From NCBI RefSeq assembly GCF_012912005.1, contig NZ_JABBEA010000002.1:62001-126000 (forward strand): 64,000 nt of DNA, written 5' to 3'. The notes below the pieces were generated by a model. It had not been told where the DNA came from, made no database searches, and saw nothing but the letters and a program-made list of their open reading frames with translations. Source of the stretch: Paenibacillus sp. SZ31 (lineage in GTDB: Bacteria; Bacillota; Bacilli; Paenibacillales; Paenibacillaceae). Position 1 is the stretch's first letter. Each line of letters opens with the position of its first letter. Positions 35,426-44,693 of this stretch are shown here, piece by piece. Both the position numbers and the translations under genes were made by a program.

Positions 35426-36559
35426 TTAGGATAGCCGATGAATCGACCATACTATATCCGTACTGAATCCAATGGGTAGACCATCAGCTTCGTAATATAA
35501 CCCGACTTGATCACCTGCCTGCAGCTCTACATCACCGGTTAACGTCACCGTCGCACTACCTAGTACAGTTCTCATAGTTAAAACTAACGGTATATTAACG
35601 TCAAGGAAAGGCATATAACCTTTTATTAAATCAATATTGCCATTATTCTTTACAGTAAAAACCGGATCAATGTCTCTTCCCATGCTTACATTGATTGGCG
35701 CGCCAATCTTATAATTTACAGTTGCATGTATGGTATATCTGCCAGTGTCCGGTGCCGTAAATATCCCTGTTGCAGGATCAAATGTAGGGCTTCCGTAATA
35801 TGGGGACGTCTCGTTCCAATTCAAAAATAGCGTGCTACTATTGATTGAGTATGTCGTACCGGTAACAGAAAATCCTTCCGAGGTAAAAGAAGTCCCCGCT
35901 GGGCCTGGATCTCCCTGCGGTCCCGCCGGGCCTGCTGGACCTTGTGCTCCTACTGGCCCTGAATTTCCTTGCGGTCCCACGTGGCCTTGTGGTCCTGCTG
36001 GCCCCGAAGCTCCTTGTGCTCCAACTGGTCCAGTCGCTCCGGTATCGCCTTTATCTCCCTTGGCTCCATCGCCTGTAGAATTCTGCGATTCTTCGACAAC
36101 TGATGGAAAAGTACTGATGATGATGGTTTTAATGGTGAAATTCCATACTACTTTTGCTCCGAATAATTCCGCAATAAAACGTACGGGTACCATAACCCGG
36201 TTCTGAATGATCTTAGCAGGTTGATCGAGCGCGACCTTCTCCTCTACATCACCGATTTTTACGCTGGCAGTTGGGTTTCCAATAATTAGAACACCCAATG
36301 CATCTCCTTTAATAACCGTTATGGTTTGTGTAGAACTATTCCAGTTAAGAGACACACCGAGCGATTCTTCAAGGACCCTTAAAGGAATAAGTGTGGTTCC
36401 TTTATGGACAACGGGTTTGACGTCACTCTGGACTACACTATCATTAACAATAATAGAGATCTCATCTATTTGGCTGCCTGGAGCCGCCTGAGCAGCAGAA
36501 ACCACAAACAACGTCATTACAAGCATAAATACAATGGATAATTTCAATCTTTTTATCAC
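35426..36559 (-). CDS. Secreted collagen-like protein with stalk and C1q/TNF-like head
   Basis: 377 residues. Signal peptide [20 protein letters not shown] with cleavage near AQA-AP. Residues about 35-150 form a copper-amine-oxidase N-terminal (stalk) domain with two [22 protein letters not shown] units, a domain very common in exported Paenibacillus proteins. About 19 Gly-X-Y collagen triplets follow (about 162-220, for example [18 protein letters not shown]). The last 150 residues are a beta-rich domain ([20 protein letters not shown]) like the C1q/TNF or BclA head. It should trimerise and form a surface or spore-associated fibre. The first 60 bp have no promoter-like site that I can fix. 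Confidence 0.85.
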   Translation of the reverse strand: MIKRLKLSIVFMLVMTLFVVSAAQAAPGSQIDEISIIVNDSVVQSDVKPVVHKGTTLIPLRVLEESLGVSLNWNSSTQTITVIKGDALGVLIIGNPTASVKIGDVEEKVALDQPAKIIQNRVMVPVRFIAELFGAKVVWNFTIKTIIISTFPSVVEESQNSTGDGAKGDKGDTGATGPVGAQGASGPAGPQGHVGPQGNSGPVGAQGPAGPAGPQGDPGPAGTSFTSEGFSVTGTTYSINSSTLFLNWNETSPYYGSPTFDPATGIFTAPDTGRYTIHATVNYKIGAPINVSMGRDIDPVFTVKNNGNIDLIKGYMPFLDVNIPLVLTMRTVLGSATVTLTGDVELQAGDQVGLYYEADGLPIGFSTDIVWSIHRLS

Positions 36560-36710
36560 TTAACTTTCCCCCATATTAATTAATTTTTATCCCTTAATCC
36601 CGGTTGCGATCATCTCATTCTCTAAGTAGACATTGTAGACAAAATTATAGGAATTGTAGTCATACGAAAGTAGTACGCTGCCCTGAAAAAACAATCGTTC
36701 GGGTATACGC

Positions 36711-36795
36711 TTAGATATACAACTAATCGGCAATCGGATAAAACAAAAAAGCCACTGAATTAGTGACTTCAATGGGACTATATTCCTCTCCAGTC
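36711..36795 (+). repeat. Dispersed intergenic repeat, copy R3 (internally deleted)
   Basis: Begins like R2 (TTAGATATACAACTAATCGG), lacks the middle, then resumes with AAAAAAGCCACTGAATTAGT and the GACTTCAATGGGA tail. The stem GCCACT-gaat-tAGTGAC may act as terminator for the oxidoreductase gene that ends at 36803 on the minus strand. Confidence 0.75.
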
Positions 36796-36802
36796 TCTTT
36801 AT

Positions 36803-37738
36803 TTAAAATGTAATGACAATTTTACCTACAGCGTGGTGGGTTTCACTCAAAGCATGTGCATCATAGATACCCTGCCTACTGAATGGGAATGTTTCCCCTA
36901 CAATCGACTTTATCTTTTTCTCTTCCATCAGTTCTGCCATTCTCTGCAATTGATCACCATCTGGCTGCAGCCAAATCCCCTTCGCTGATACATTGTGAGA
37001 CTTAGCGGTATCATGATTGGGTTCACCAACAATAGTAATCAGTTTTCCGGTATTTGGCTTAAGCACCTTATAGCTATTCTCAGCTACTTCTCCACCCATC
37101 GTGTCAAAGACTAAATCTATATCTTTTAGAATTTCTTCAAATTTTTCCTTTTTGTAATCAATGACCTGGTCTGCACCTAACGAATAAAGAAGTTCATGAT
37201 TTTTTTCACTTGCTGTTGTAATAACATGAGCACCGGCATTCTTTGCTAATTGAATGGCATAAATACCTACACCACCAGCTCCAGCGTGAATAAGTACAGT
37301 TTCACCTTCTTTCAAATCGCCATGAGTAAACAGTGCCTGCCATGCTGTTAAACCAGCTAAAGGTACAGCTGCAGCTTCCTCATATGAGATTGAATCAGGT
37401 AGTTTTGCCAGTAGGTGCTCATCAACTGCTGTATACTCAGCATACGTACCGAAACGAGTTGTTTCAGGACGACTGAATACTCGGTCCCCAACGTTCCACT
37501 TCGTAACGTTTGAACCAATTTCACTTATGACTCCAGCTAAATCCCAACCTAAGATAATAGGGAATTCCCAATCAAACATTTCTTTTAAGTAACCCTCTCT
37601 TAATTTCCAATCGATTGGATTAATGGATGTTGCCTCTAGTTTTACAACCACTTGATTGGCTTCTGCCCTTGGTCTATTCACTTCCTGCTCGACTAACTCT
37701 TCTTTGCTTCCATATTGATTAATCACAACTGCTTTCAT
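36803..37738 (-). CDS. Zinc-less MDR NADP-dependent oxidoreductase (quinone oxidoreductase-like)
   Basis: 311 residues. N-terminal GroES-like part (GWDLAGVISEIGSNVTKWNVGDRV) and nucleotide-binding Rossmann part (ILIHAGAGGVGIYAIQLAKNAGAHVITTAS) identify the quinone oxidoreductase branch of medium-chain dehydrogenases. The catalytic and structural zinc cysteines are absent, as in QOR enzymes. Reduces quinones or enones with NADPH. Single gene. Two related enzymes are encoded at 43.7 and 44.7 kb. Confidence 0.92.
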   Translation of the reverse strand: MKAVVINQYGSKEELVEQEVNRPRAEANQVVVKLEATSINPIDWKLREGYLKEMFDWEFPIILGWDLAGVISEIGSNVTKWNVGDRVFSRPETTRFGTYAEYTAVDEHLLAKLPDSISYEEAAAVPLAGLTAWQALFTHGDLKEGETVLIHAGAGGVGIYAIQLAKNAGAHVITTASEKNHELLYSLGADQVIDYKKEKFEEILKDIDLVFDTMGGEVAENSYKVLKPNTGKLITIVGEPNHDTAKSHNVSAKGIWLQPDGDQLQRMAELMEEKKIKSIVGETFPFSRQGIYDAHALSETHHAVGKIVITF

Positions 37739-38026
37739 TGTTGTAACACTCCTTTAAGCTAATAGCCTTTTATGTGCTATTCCCGATTATTTAATTCTAG
37801 TCAGTGAGCGTTTATAATTATTATCCTTACTCATTTTTTGCAACTAGAAAAAAATTATGCAGAAAAATAATTTAATTATTAAATACTATGTTTGTTTTTT
37901 CTAGGCTCAAACCTCCTGGTCTACAAAAACGAGTGGTGCAGAATATGTTTGGCGGGATCCGATTATTCGACTCCTTATAGAGGCATTCGGCTGTGACAAA
38001 CTAATTAAAGTTAAATTGAACAAAGA

Positions 38027-38049
38027 CAGCCGATTACTTTGATCGGCTG
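38027..38049. terminator. Hairpin terminator
   Basis: CAGCCGAT-tactttg-ATCGGCTG. On the minus strand TCTTTG follows, so it can end the acetyltransferase gene. The 350 bp between 37739 and 38090 hold no recognisable gene. Confidence 0.6.
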
Positions 38050-38090
38050 CCTTCTACGTTTCGTTATACTATAGTTTCCCGTTAGTTCAA

Positions 38091-38495
38091 TCATATCAAC
38101 TCTGAAATAAACATGGGTGTAGCCCCATCCTCTGTATCAAAGCCGAATTTATGATAGAAATCCACTGCATGAGGATAAGAAATTAATACTTTTGTTTTGC
38201 ACCCTTGATATCTATCCAGCATAATAGTCATCAGTTCCTTACCTACACCTATACCCTGATAACTCGGATTAATAAGCATATAATGAAAATATACAGTTAA
38301 AACACCATCTGACAAAGCATTTATTAAACCGACAAGCTTTCCTTCTTCCCAAGCCGTAACAATTGAATGAGACCCTGCGATTGCTTGTAAAAGCTCGTTG
38401 GGATACTTCCCAGACTCCCATTCTACCGAAAGAAATAACTCTTGGAGTGCATCCTTTGTGATATCCTCTTTGCTTGAAGCGTAATAAATACTCAC
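38091..38495 (-). CDS. GNAT-family N-acetyltransferase
   Basis: 134 residues, covering the complete core fold. The acetyl-CoA loop is seen in INPSYQGIGVGKELM (R/Q-x-x-G-x-G/A), and the C-terminal YHKFGF motif follows. Substrate unknown. No conserved partner is adjacent. Confidence 0.88.
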   Translation of the reverse strand: MSIYYASSKEDITKDALQELFLSVEWESGKYPNELLQAIAGSHSIVTAWEEGKLVGLINALSDGVLTVYFHYMLINPSYQGIGVGKELMTIMLDRYQGCKTKVLISYPHAVDFYHKFGFDTEDGATPMFISELI

Positions 38496-38636
38496 CCCTA
38501 TACCTTCCTCTCACTTTCATCAAAGTGAATAATCACTTAATATACCCCAATATACTATTAAAAATAGGTGTAGAAAATGGACTAAAGCAAGTGGGATTTG
38601 GATTTATTTACGTTAAAGAATTCATGAGATTACTTC

Positions 38637-39248
38637 TTACATGAGCTTTTTGACCATTCGATACAAAGATACGGTAGGTTTTTCTATTTCAGATGTAATT
38701 TCATAGCCCAGTTTGGCGTATAGTTTGGCAGCGAGATGATTCTCTTTTTTGACTGTAAGGGAACTTAGGTTATAACCCTGTTTAATCTCCTGCTCTTCTG
38801 CATGTTGAATGAGTTGGGAGCCTATTCCCATCCCTCTGCTTTCAGGCATAGCTGCAAGGGTTGCAATAGGGTACTCTCCTTTGAATCCTTCCTTCAGTGT
38901 GAGTGTTGTAAATAAGGCTCTTGGATGCAGCAGATTGTAAGTGATCAGTCCCAGTTTTCGGTATGAAAACAGTTGTTTCGCCGTAGAGGAGGCCAATTGT
39001 TCCAGATCGGTAATGGGTAGACACGTAATCATTCCAAGCGATTTGTCACCCATTTTTGCCTCATAGGCAAATTCATGACTAAATCGATTGTTCTTAGACT
39101 TCCATAGCATTCTGAATGTCGCATCAGCAACGCTTTGCTTACTTGACCCCACAATTGAATGTGCCATATTTCCAACTGCCATTAAATTGAGTTTTGCTCC
39201 AACAAGAGAATTTGGATCGGCCTGTGAGATTAAGATGTTTGTCTTCAT
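38637..39248 (-). CDS. GNAT-family N-acetyltransferase
   Basis: 203 residues from ATG 39248, with AAAGGAG eleven bases upstream; a TTG three codons earlier is too close to that site. The acetyl-CoA motif is PESRGMGIGSQLIQHAEE, with LYAKLGYEITSE near the C-terminus. The gene starts 27 bp after the DegV gene and is probably co-transcribed with it. Confidence 0.88.
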   Translation of the reverse strand: MKTNILISQADPNSLVGAKLNLMAVGNMAHSIVGSSKQSVADATFRMLWKSKNNRFSHEFAYEAKMGDKSLGMITCLPITDLEQLASSTAKQLFSYRKLGLITYNLLHPRALFTTLTLKEGFKGEYPIATLAAMPESRGMGIGSQLIQHAEEQEIKQGYNLSSLTVKKENHLAAKLYAKLGYEITSEIEKPTVSLYRMVKKLM

Positions 39249-39275
39249 ATTGATCAATACTCCTTTTCAGATCCC

Positions 39276-40133
39276 TTAGACATTCAAGTAGCTTAGCGCA
39301 ATGGTATTCGGACCAGTATGTGAACCTATTACACACCCACCCTCAATAACTATCACTTCTTTAAAGTAAGCATGCTCAAGTATGCTAGTCCGAACTTTAT
39401 CTGTCATTTTCTCCGCAACCGTTTGAGCAATGATCAAGAGATTGGGACAAATCTGATTTTTTTGAGTTGAAATCTTTTGTATGATACTTTCCAATGCCTT
39501 ATCCATTTTGCCGCGATATTTTTGAACGGAACGTACCTCTCCATTGATGATATTTAATATGGGACGCACCCTGAGCACGTTACCAATCAGCTGCTGCATA
39601 CTATTAACGCGACCTCCTTTATACAGATAATCGAGTCTGTCTACCAATACTTCAATCTTGACCTTCTCCCTCACATGTTCTATATCTGCCAGCACCTCTT
39701 CGATAGACTGCCCCATTTCAATTGCACGTGCAGCACGAAACACTAACATGGCATAACTTGCTGATAAATGCATGGAGTCAATGATATGAATCCGTCCAGC
39801 AGGGAACTCTTTAGCTGCAATATGCGCATTTTGATTGGTAGAAGATACTTTGGATGACATGCTAATATATAGAATTTGTTTACCTGCGAGAATCTCTGCT
39901 TCAAAGGTTTGATAAAAGTCTGAAGGAGATGGAGCTGCGGTTTTAGGGATGATCCCTTCTTCCTCGGAACGACGATATAGCTCGGCTGGAGTTATCTCAA
40001 TATTATCCTTGTAAGTTTGAGACCCCATGATTACATAAAGTGGCACAACACTAATATCGTATTGTTGTAGCCATTGGTTCGATAGATCTGCAGTGCTATC
40101 GACTATCAATTTAATAGTATGGTCTCTTCTCAT
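39276..40133 (-). CDS. DegV/FakB-family fatty-acid-binding protein
   Basis: 285 residues from ATG 40133 (AAGGGTG six bases upstream); the open frame is ten codons longer without a site. DegV hallmarks: IVDSTADLSNQWLQQYDI at the start, TAAPSPSDF, SMSSKVSSTNQNA and the C-terminal GSHTGPNTIAL, which bind the fatty acid carboxylate. FakB proteins present fatty acids to the kinase FakA; no fakA gene is near. It lies between a flavoprotein monooxygenase (32 bp upstream) and an acetyltransferase in one likely operon. Confidence 0.92.
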   Translation of the reverse strand: MRRDHTIKLIVDSTADLSNQWLQQYDISVVPLYVIMGSQTYKDNIEITPAELYRRSEEEGIIPKTAAPSPSDFYQTFEAEILAGKQILYISMSSKVSSTNQNAHIAAKEFPAGRIHIIDSMHLSASYAMLVFRAARAIEMGQSIEEVLADIEHVREKVKIEVLVDRLDYLYKGGRVNSMQQLIGNVLRVRPILNIINGEVRSVQKYRGKMDKALESIIQKISTQKNQICPNLLIIAQTVAEKMTDKVRTSILEHAYFKEVIVIEGGCVIGSHTGPNTIALSYLNV

Positions 40134-40195
40134 AATGTTCACCCTTTCCATTCCATAGAACAATATCAGACGGTCATCCTTTTCTGTTTAATCTA

Positions 40196-41359
40196 TTAAT
40201 TTTCCCAATGAATCTTGTAATTTGGATCAATAGTAGATCCGCTAAACAAACCAATATCAAAACCATTGCTGAAATCGAACCCTTTACTTACATCAAATAT
40301 TTCCAAGCTATTCTGTATGGCATTTATACGATCTTTGCGATCAGCTTCTAAATAATACAACGCGTCAGTATAATGGTGTTTCTGTAACATTTTAGCTAAG
40401 TACATGGCGTCCTCTAAAGCCACGGAGCTTCCATATCCAGTGTTGGGGTTTATGGTATGTGCAGAATCTCCAATTACTACAGCCCGCCCTTTAGACCAGC
40501 TAGGAATAGGATCAACACAATATATTTGTTTAGGAATAATGTTAAATGATTTCTTGATAATCTCTGACAACGCTCCATGTTCACCATAACGTTTTACCAA
40601 ATCTGATTTGAGTTCATCCAGATTCCTAAGTTCGAATTTCTCTTTTGGAATCTTCCTCTCTTGATATCCAGATGCTTGCCAAGATAGGTTTAATTCGTCG
40701 GTTGGATGGCTTTTAGAAAATAAGAAATTGGCATTCTCCGAAAAATAAAATAATTCATCCCCATTCATTAGGTTTTGTACATGTTTACTATCAATATCCT
40801 GAAATGATGCGATTCCATATAACGCCCATGATTTTGCATAACGTAATAGATGATCAGGAAACATTTGGTTTCTTACTGTTGAATGTAAACCATCTGCACC
40901 AACTAACAAACTTCCCATTTCCTGTTGACCGTCTTCAAAATAAGCAGTCACACTCGAAGCGTCCTCGGAGAAACGGGTGAGTTTTTTATTATAATGTACT
41001 TCAACGCCACTAGATTTAGCCTGTCTCATCAAAATTTCAACAAGATCGGAACGCTGCATGTAAATAGATCTTCTACTGAAAGTCGAATCCTGCATTAAAT
41101 TTATTGAGGCAATTTCCGTATTGTCAGTCGTTAAGAGTCTCATCCGATCAGCAGAATGACTACTCATTTTGATGTGTTCTTCTATCCCTAATTCTTTTAT
41201 CACGTGCACACCACTTTTGTTAATTCGAAAACTAGATCCTTCAATTCGCTTGTAAGGATAGTTCTCGTACACTGCGCAATCAATTCCCGCCTTTTTCAAA
41301 AAAATTGCTAATGAAAGCCCACTAATTCCAGCGCCTATAATAATGATTTTTTCTTTCAT
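40196..41359 (-). CDS. FAD-dependent monooxygenase (aromatic hydroxylase/TetX-like fold)
   Basis: 387 residues. FAD fingerprint GAGISGLSLAIFLKKAG at the N-terminus, the VGADGLHSTVR motif at about residue 155, and the third FAD motif GDSAHTINPNTGYGSSVALEDA at about 285-306. In that last motif the usual P-x-x-GQG is PNTGYG. Members hydroxylate aromatic compounds or degrade antibiotics (TetX, rifampicin monooxygenase) using NADPH; the substrate here is unknown. First gene of the probable three-gene unit with DegV and GNAT. Confidence 0.88.
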   Translation of the reverse strand: MKEKIIIIGAGISGLSLAIFLKKAGIDCAVYENYPYKRIEGSSFRINKSGVHVIKELGIEEHIKMSSHSADRMRLLTTDNTEIASINLMQDSTFSRRSIYMQRSDLVEILMRQAKSSGVEVHYNKKLTRFSEDASSVTAYFEDGQQEMGSLLVGADGLHSTVRNQMFPDHLLRYAKSWALYGIASFQDIDSKHVQNLMNGDELFYFSENANFLFSKSHPTDELNLSWQASGYQERKIPKEKFELRNLDELKSDLVKRYGEHGALSEIIKKSFNIIPKQIYCVDPIPSWSKGRAVVIGDSAHTINPNTGYGSSVALEDAMYLAKMLQKHHYTDALYYLEADRKDRINAIQNSLEIFDVSKGFDFSNGFDIGLFSGSTIDPNYKIHWEN

Positions 41360-41566
41360 AATCGCTCCTCCTCATATTTAATATTTGTGCAATAAACTAC
41401 AATTCTGTCTGGGTACTCCTGCTTCAAACTAACTTATAGTGATGACTACCTTTTAAATGATAATAAAAAGTACCTTTTGATAGTATTTTATATCAAATTT
41501 AATGTGAAATCAAATGTACCTATATTCTTTCAGGAGTTAGGAACTCATGGGACACAACGCTAGGCT

Positions 41567-41643
41567 AAAAGAACTTATACGGATAAACTAAAAAAGCCGC
41601 TAAATTAGCGACTTCAATGACACAATGTTATTGTCCCGCGACA
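41567..41643 (+). repeat. Dispersed intergenic repeat, copy R5
   Basis: AAAAGAACTTATACGGATAA, then the stem GCCGCTA-aat-TAGCGAC (41596-41612) and the end GTTATTGTCCCGCGACA. It is a slightly decayed version of the right half of R2. The remaining gene-free DNA here (41360-41782) holds a CGTGCCA/TGGCACG hairpin at 41723-41742 and GTACAGATAGATCTA, shared with 34122. Confidence 0.75.
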
Positions 41644-41782
41644 TCTACTGAGTCGTGCTCTCCGGATTAGCCCAGTTATCGTACAGATAGATCTACTAGA
41701 GTCTTTCATAAATACCACATGACGTGCCATTACAGTGGCACGCCATCATGTTGAACAACTCCTCTGTAGTTAAACTCGTTTT

Positions 41783-42484
41783 TTATTTAGAAAGTTGTGG
41801 GTATAGTGCAGCTACACCACCGGCAAGTCCAGCTTGTACTTGACGACTAACTTCATCTGCAATAATTTCAAAGCTGTCAGATTCTATGCCGTCAATAGCT
41901 ATTTTCGCGATATCTGCAGGATTGGATTTAGGCATATCTACGTTAGCGGTCATGTCTGTCTCCATAAAGCCAACATGTAGACCAGCTACTCTTACATTGC
42001 GTGGATATAGATTTAATCGTAAGTCATTCGTTAATGCCCACTCTGCAGCCTTGGCAGCCGTATACGCGCCTAAAGTTCCCGAACTAAACCATGATAATCC
42101 GGAAAGGATATTCAAAATGGATCCTCCCCCGTTGTTCTCTATGATCGGTGCAAATGCCCGAACCATGGACAGTGTACCGAAAAAGTGTGTATTAAATTCC
42201 AAATCTATTTTTTCAGGATCACCGTCTAGTAAAGACGCTCCTGTTGATGAACCTGCATTGTTGATTAGCACGGTAACATCCTGAGCGATCATAGCAGCAG
42301 CTGCAACTTCTTGAGGGTTGGTAATATCCAACTTAACTGGTGTAACACCTGGAATATCAATAGTCTCCGGGTTTCTTGCACCTGCATATACTTTCGCCCC
42401 TCTTGATAGAAGTTCAAGGGCAAGATGGCGGCCAAATCCTCGGTTTGCTCCAGTAACAAATGCGACTTGTTCAGAAATTTTCAT
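41783..42484 (-). CDS. Short-chain dehydrogenase/reductase
   Basis: 233 residues. NAD(P)-binding GANRGFGRH, the NNAG motif (VLINNAGSS), catalytic Ser in LNILSGLSWF and YTAAKAA with the catalytic Tyr and Lys. Acts as an NAD(P)-dependent alcohol or carbonyl oxidoreductase of unknown substrate. Upstream DNA has the AGAATGATCGTTCT palindrome (42547-42560). Confidence 0.9.
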   Translation of the reverse strand: MKISEQVAFVTGANRGFGRHLALELLSRGAKVYAGARNPETIDIPGVTPVKLDITNPQEVAAAAMIAQDVTVLINNAGSSTGASLLDGDPEKIDLEFNTHFFGTLSMVRAFAPIIENNGGGSILNILSGLSWFSSGTLGAYTAAKAAEWALTNDLRLNLYPRNVRVAGLHVGFMETDMTANVDMPKSNPADIAKIAIDGIESDSFEIIADEVSRQVQAGLAGGVAALYPQLSK

Positions 42485-42546
42485 TTTTATTATCTCCTTT
42501 TATTGTGTAGATTTCTTATTAGATGAAGGGATATGTTAACAAAACA

Positions 42547-42560
42547 AGAATGATCGTTCT
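42547..42560. promoter_or_regulatory. Putative TetR-type operator upstream of the SDR gene
   Basis: AGAATGATCGTTCT, an inverted repeat with one mismatched pair. A half-like copy (AGAATGATCG) is at 42680-42689. The same motif occurs at 46800 and, changed, at 52339. The 337-bp space 42485-42821 contains nothing else recognised. Confidence 0.5.
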
Positions 42561-42821
42561 ATAATTGGTAAAAAGAAGAATCTCATCAAGAAGAAAACTT
42601 TATTACTGCTTTATTTTCTTCAAATTCTCTGTACCGCATCATTCTGGTCCCCTCATTCCACACTCAATATAACATATTTAGAATGATCGATAAAGAATAA
42701 AATGTAATGCTAATCCATTCAATTATCACAAGCAATGAAACCGGAGATCAATTTATTCATCAGCCTTCATCATAAGTGTCCGTGAGATTAGTTTTAGTTT
42801 CAGAGATAGCCCGTGTTAGTA

Positions 42822-43664
42822 TTATCTAAAAAATGCTATTACTGATTTCACAAATTCATCATGATATTGAAAAATCCCACCGTGACCGGAATCTTTATAA
42901 ATAATGAGCTTGCTATTTGGAATACGTTGTGCCAAATCATAGGAGTTAGGTGTAGGTACCATTCTGTCATCATCACCGTTTACTACAAGGGTAGGTTGCG
43001 TAATTTTTGACAAATCAGCGGGTTTTGCCATTCCCCACTCGTGGATGGCTTTAAGTTGTCTACGATATCCTTTGATACTAATCTGTTTATCTCGCGCCTC
43101 TTTACGTTCTTTGAGCCGAACCAAGAATTCTTTTGCTTTCTGTTTGCCATGATCTGTTCGCGTGAAGAATAAATAGGTTTTAATATCTCTCAACGTGAAG
43201 ATCGCACGTATCAAATCACGATCAGAAAGTTTCGTAACATGTTCTATGCCTTCACCACCACGCGGGCCTGTTCCTGACAAAACAAGTTTACGAACCAGTC
43301 TTGGTTCGATGGCCAAGAGTTCTTGTGCAATCATACCCCCCATCGAAAATGACAAAATATCGATTTGCTCAAATCCCAATGCATGAATGAACGTCAACGC
43401 ATCTCTTGCCATTTGTTCAATCGTATCTGGGACTTTCCCACTAGAAAGTCCAACACCTTTATTATCAAATGCAATGACCCAATGTTTTTTGGCAATACCA
43501 TCCACTACGCGTGGGTCCCAGTTGTCCAGATTAGCAGATAAATGGGTGAAAAATATAACGGGGATACCCTTTTTCTCTCCTAGTTCACGGTATGCGTAAA
43601 CTGTTCCATCAGCCGTCTTAATACTTAGATTTGGTGCTTTTACATATGAATAGTTAGTTGCCAT
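42822..43664 (-). CDS. Alpha/beta hydrolase
   Basis: 280 residues. Nucleophile elbow SFSMGGMIAQE with Ser, oxyanion region FTHLSANLDNWDPRVV, Asp in VVNGDDDRMVP and His in KDSGHGGIFQ; the full Ser-Asp-His triad is present. Cytosolic esterase or C-C hydrolase type. It follows the oxidoreductase gene by only three bases, so it is the last gene of the three-gene operon read from 45695. Confidence 0.9.
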   Translation of the reverse strand: MATNYSYVKAPNLSIKTADGTVYAYRELGEKKGIPVIFFTHLSANLDNWDPRVVDGIAKKHWVIAFDNKGVGLSSGKVPDTIEQMARDALTFIHALGFEQIDILSFSMGGMIAQELLAIEPRLVRKLVLSGTGPRGGEGIEHVTKLSDRDLIRAIFTLRDIKTYLFFTRTDHGKQKAKEFLVRLKERKEARDKQISIKGYRRQLKAIHEWGMAKPADLSKITQPTLVVNGDDDRMVPTPNSYDLAQRIPNSKLIIYKDSGHGGIFQYHDEFVKSVIAFFR

Positions 43665-43667
43665 AAT

Positions 43668-44681
43668 TCATTGACCTCCATCTTCTACTTGTAACAGAAC
43701 TTTCCCTCGGCTATGCCCTGTCGCAATTTTAGCAATCGCAGCATTCACTTGGTCAAACGTGTACTCGGAATCAATCACCGGCTTGATGTTTGTTTTTTCA
43801 ATATACTGTGTAAAAACTGTTAATTGCTGACCATTCGGCTGTACATACAGAAAGTCATAACTCTTCTTATGCCATTTGGCTAGCCCATCAAAAGGCAAGC
43901 CCAGTAAACTGAAAAGAATCTTTTTCCCCGTTGACAAGTCTGCGCTTCGATTAGCGAAACGGGCATTGGGACCAGCGCTTAACGCCAATAATGTACCACC
44001 GGGTTTTAGTAGCTTCATATGTTTACTAATTTCACTGGCGCCACGGGTATCAATAACATAATCGTAGTCTCTCCGTATGTGAGTATAGTCCTGCGTTTCA
44101 TAGTCGATAAACTCATCTGCACCGAGTCGATTGGCCAAATCACGCGCAGACCCACTACCACTGACGGTCACAAACAGTCCTTGTGACTTCGCGTAAGGTA
44201 TGGCAATCTGTCCAAAGCCCCCCGTGCCTCCAGAGATAAATAATTTACTGCCTTGTTGAGCACCTAAAATATCTAGAGCTTGGATGATCGTCAAAGCAGA
44301 CAATGGCACGGCCGCTGCTTCTTTAAAGGAAAGATTGGCTGGCATCTTAGCCACGATTGCCGCATCTACTGCGACATATTCGGCAAACGCCCCCATCTTA
44401 TCAAGCGGTGGCATGGTGTACACGTGATCACCCACCTTAAAATCCATAACACTAGCGCCGACGTCGATCACAACTCCAGCCAACTCGTTGCCCAGAGTCA
44501 ATGGAAAGTCGTAGTGATCAAACAACTTAACTTTGCCTGTAATCGCCAAAACAAGGTGGGGATCAACACCGGCTGCCTTAGTCTTAATCAGAACCTGAGT
44601 TGATGTGATTGATGGAATATCGATTGAGTTGATTTCCACTTCAAGTGTTTTGGAATATCCAGCAATTTGTGCAGCTTTCAT
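43668..44681 (-). CDS. Zinc-less MDR NADP-dependent oxidoreductase
   Basis: 337 residues. GroES-like LGNELAGVVIDVGASVMDFKVGDHVYTMPP and nucleotide-binding FISGGTGGFGQIAIPYAKSQG. Zinc ligands are missing, as in quinone reductases and enoyl reductases. It lies 12 bp downstream of a clearly related gene (44694-45695), so the two probably arose by tandem duplication and then diverged. Confidence 0.9.
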   Translation of the reverse strand: MKAAQIAGYSKTLEVEINSIDIPSITSTQVLIKTKAAGVDPHLVLAITGKVKLFDHYDFPLTLGNELAGVVIDVGASVMDFKVGDHVYTMPPLDKMGAFAEYVAVDAAIVAKMPANLSFKEAAAVPLSALTIIQALDILGAQQGSKLFISGGTGGFGQIAIPYAKSQGLFVTVSGSGSARDLANRLGADEFIDYETQDYTHIRRDYDYVIDTRGASEISKHMKLLKPGGTLLALSAGPNARFANRSADLSTGKKILFSLLGLPFDGLAKWHKKSYDFLYVQPNGQQLTVFTQYIEKTNIKPVIDSEYTFDQVNAAIAKIATGHSRGKVLLQVEDGGQ

Positions 44682-44693
44682 TAGGTGCTCTCC

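Noticed and set aside
35832-36206. Pro/Gly-rich open frame antisense to the collagen-like gene
   Set aside because: A Gly-X-Y repeat read backwards gives Pro/Gly-rich frames automatically; no start site.
36587-36772. 61-codon minus-strand frame ending NEMIATGIKG
   Set aside because: The end slightly resembles sugar ABC permease C-termini, but it runs through repeat R3, has no ribosome site, and the match is too short to claim.
41723-41742. CGTGCCA/TGGCACG hairpin as a terminator
   Set aside because: No T run on either side; left as an unassigned hairpin.
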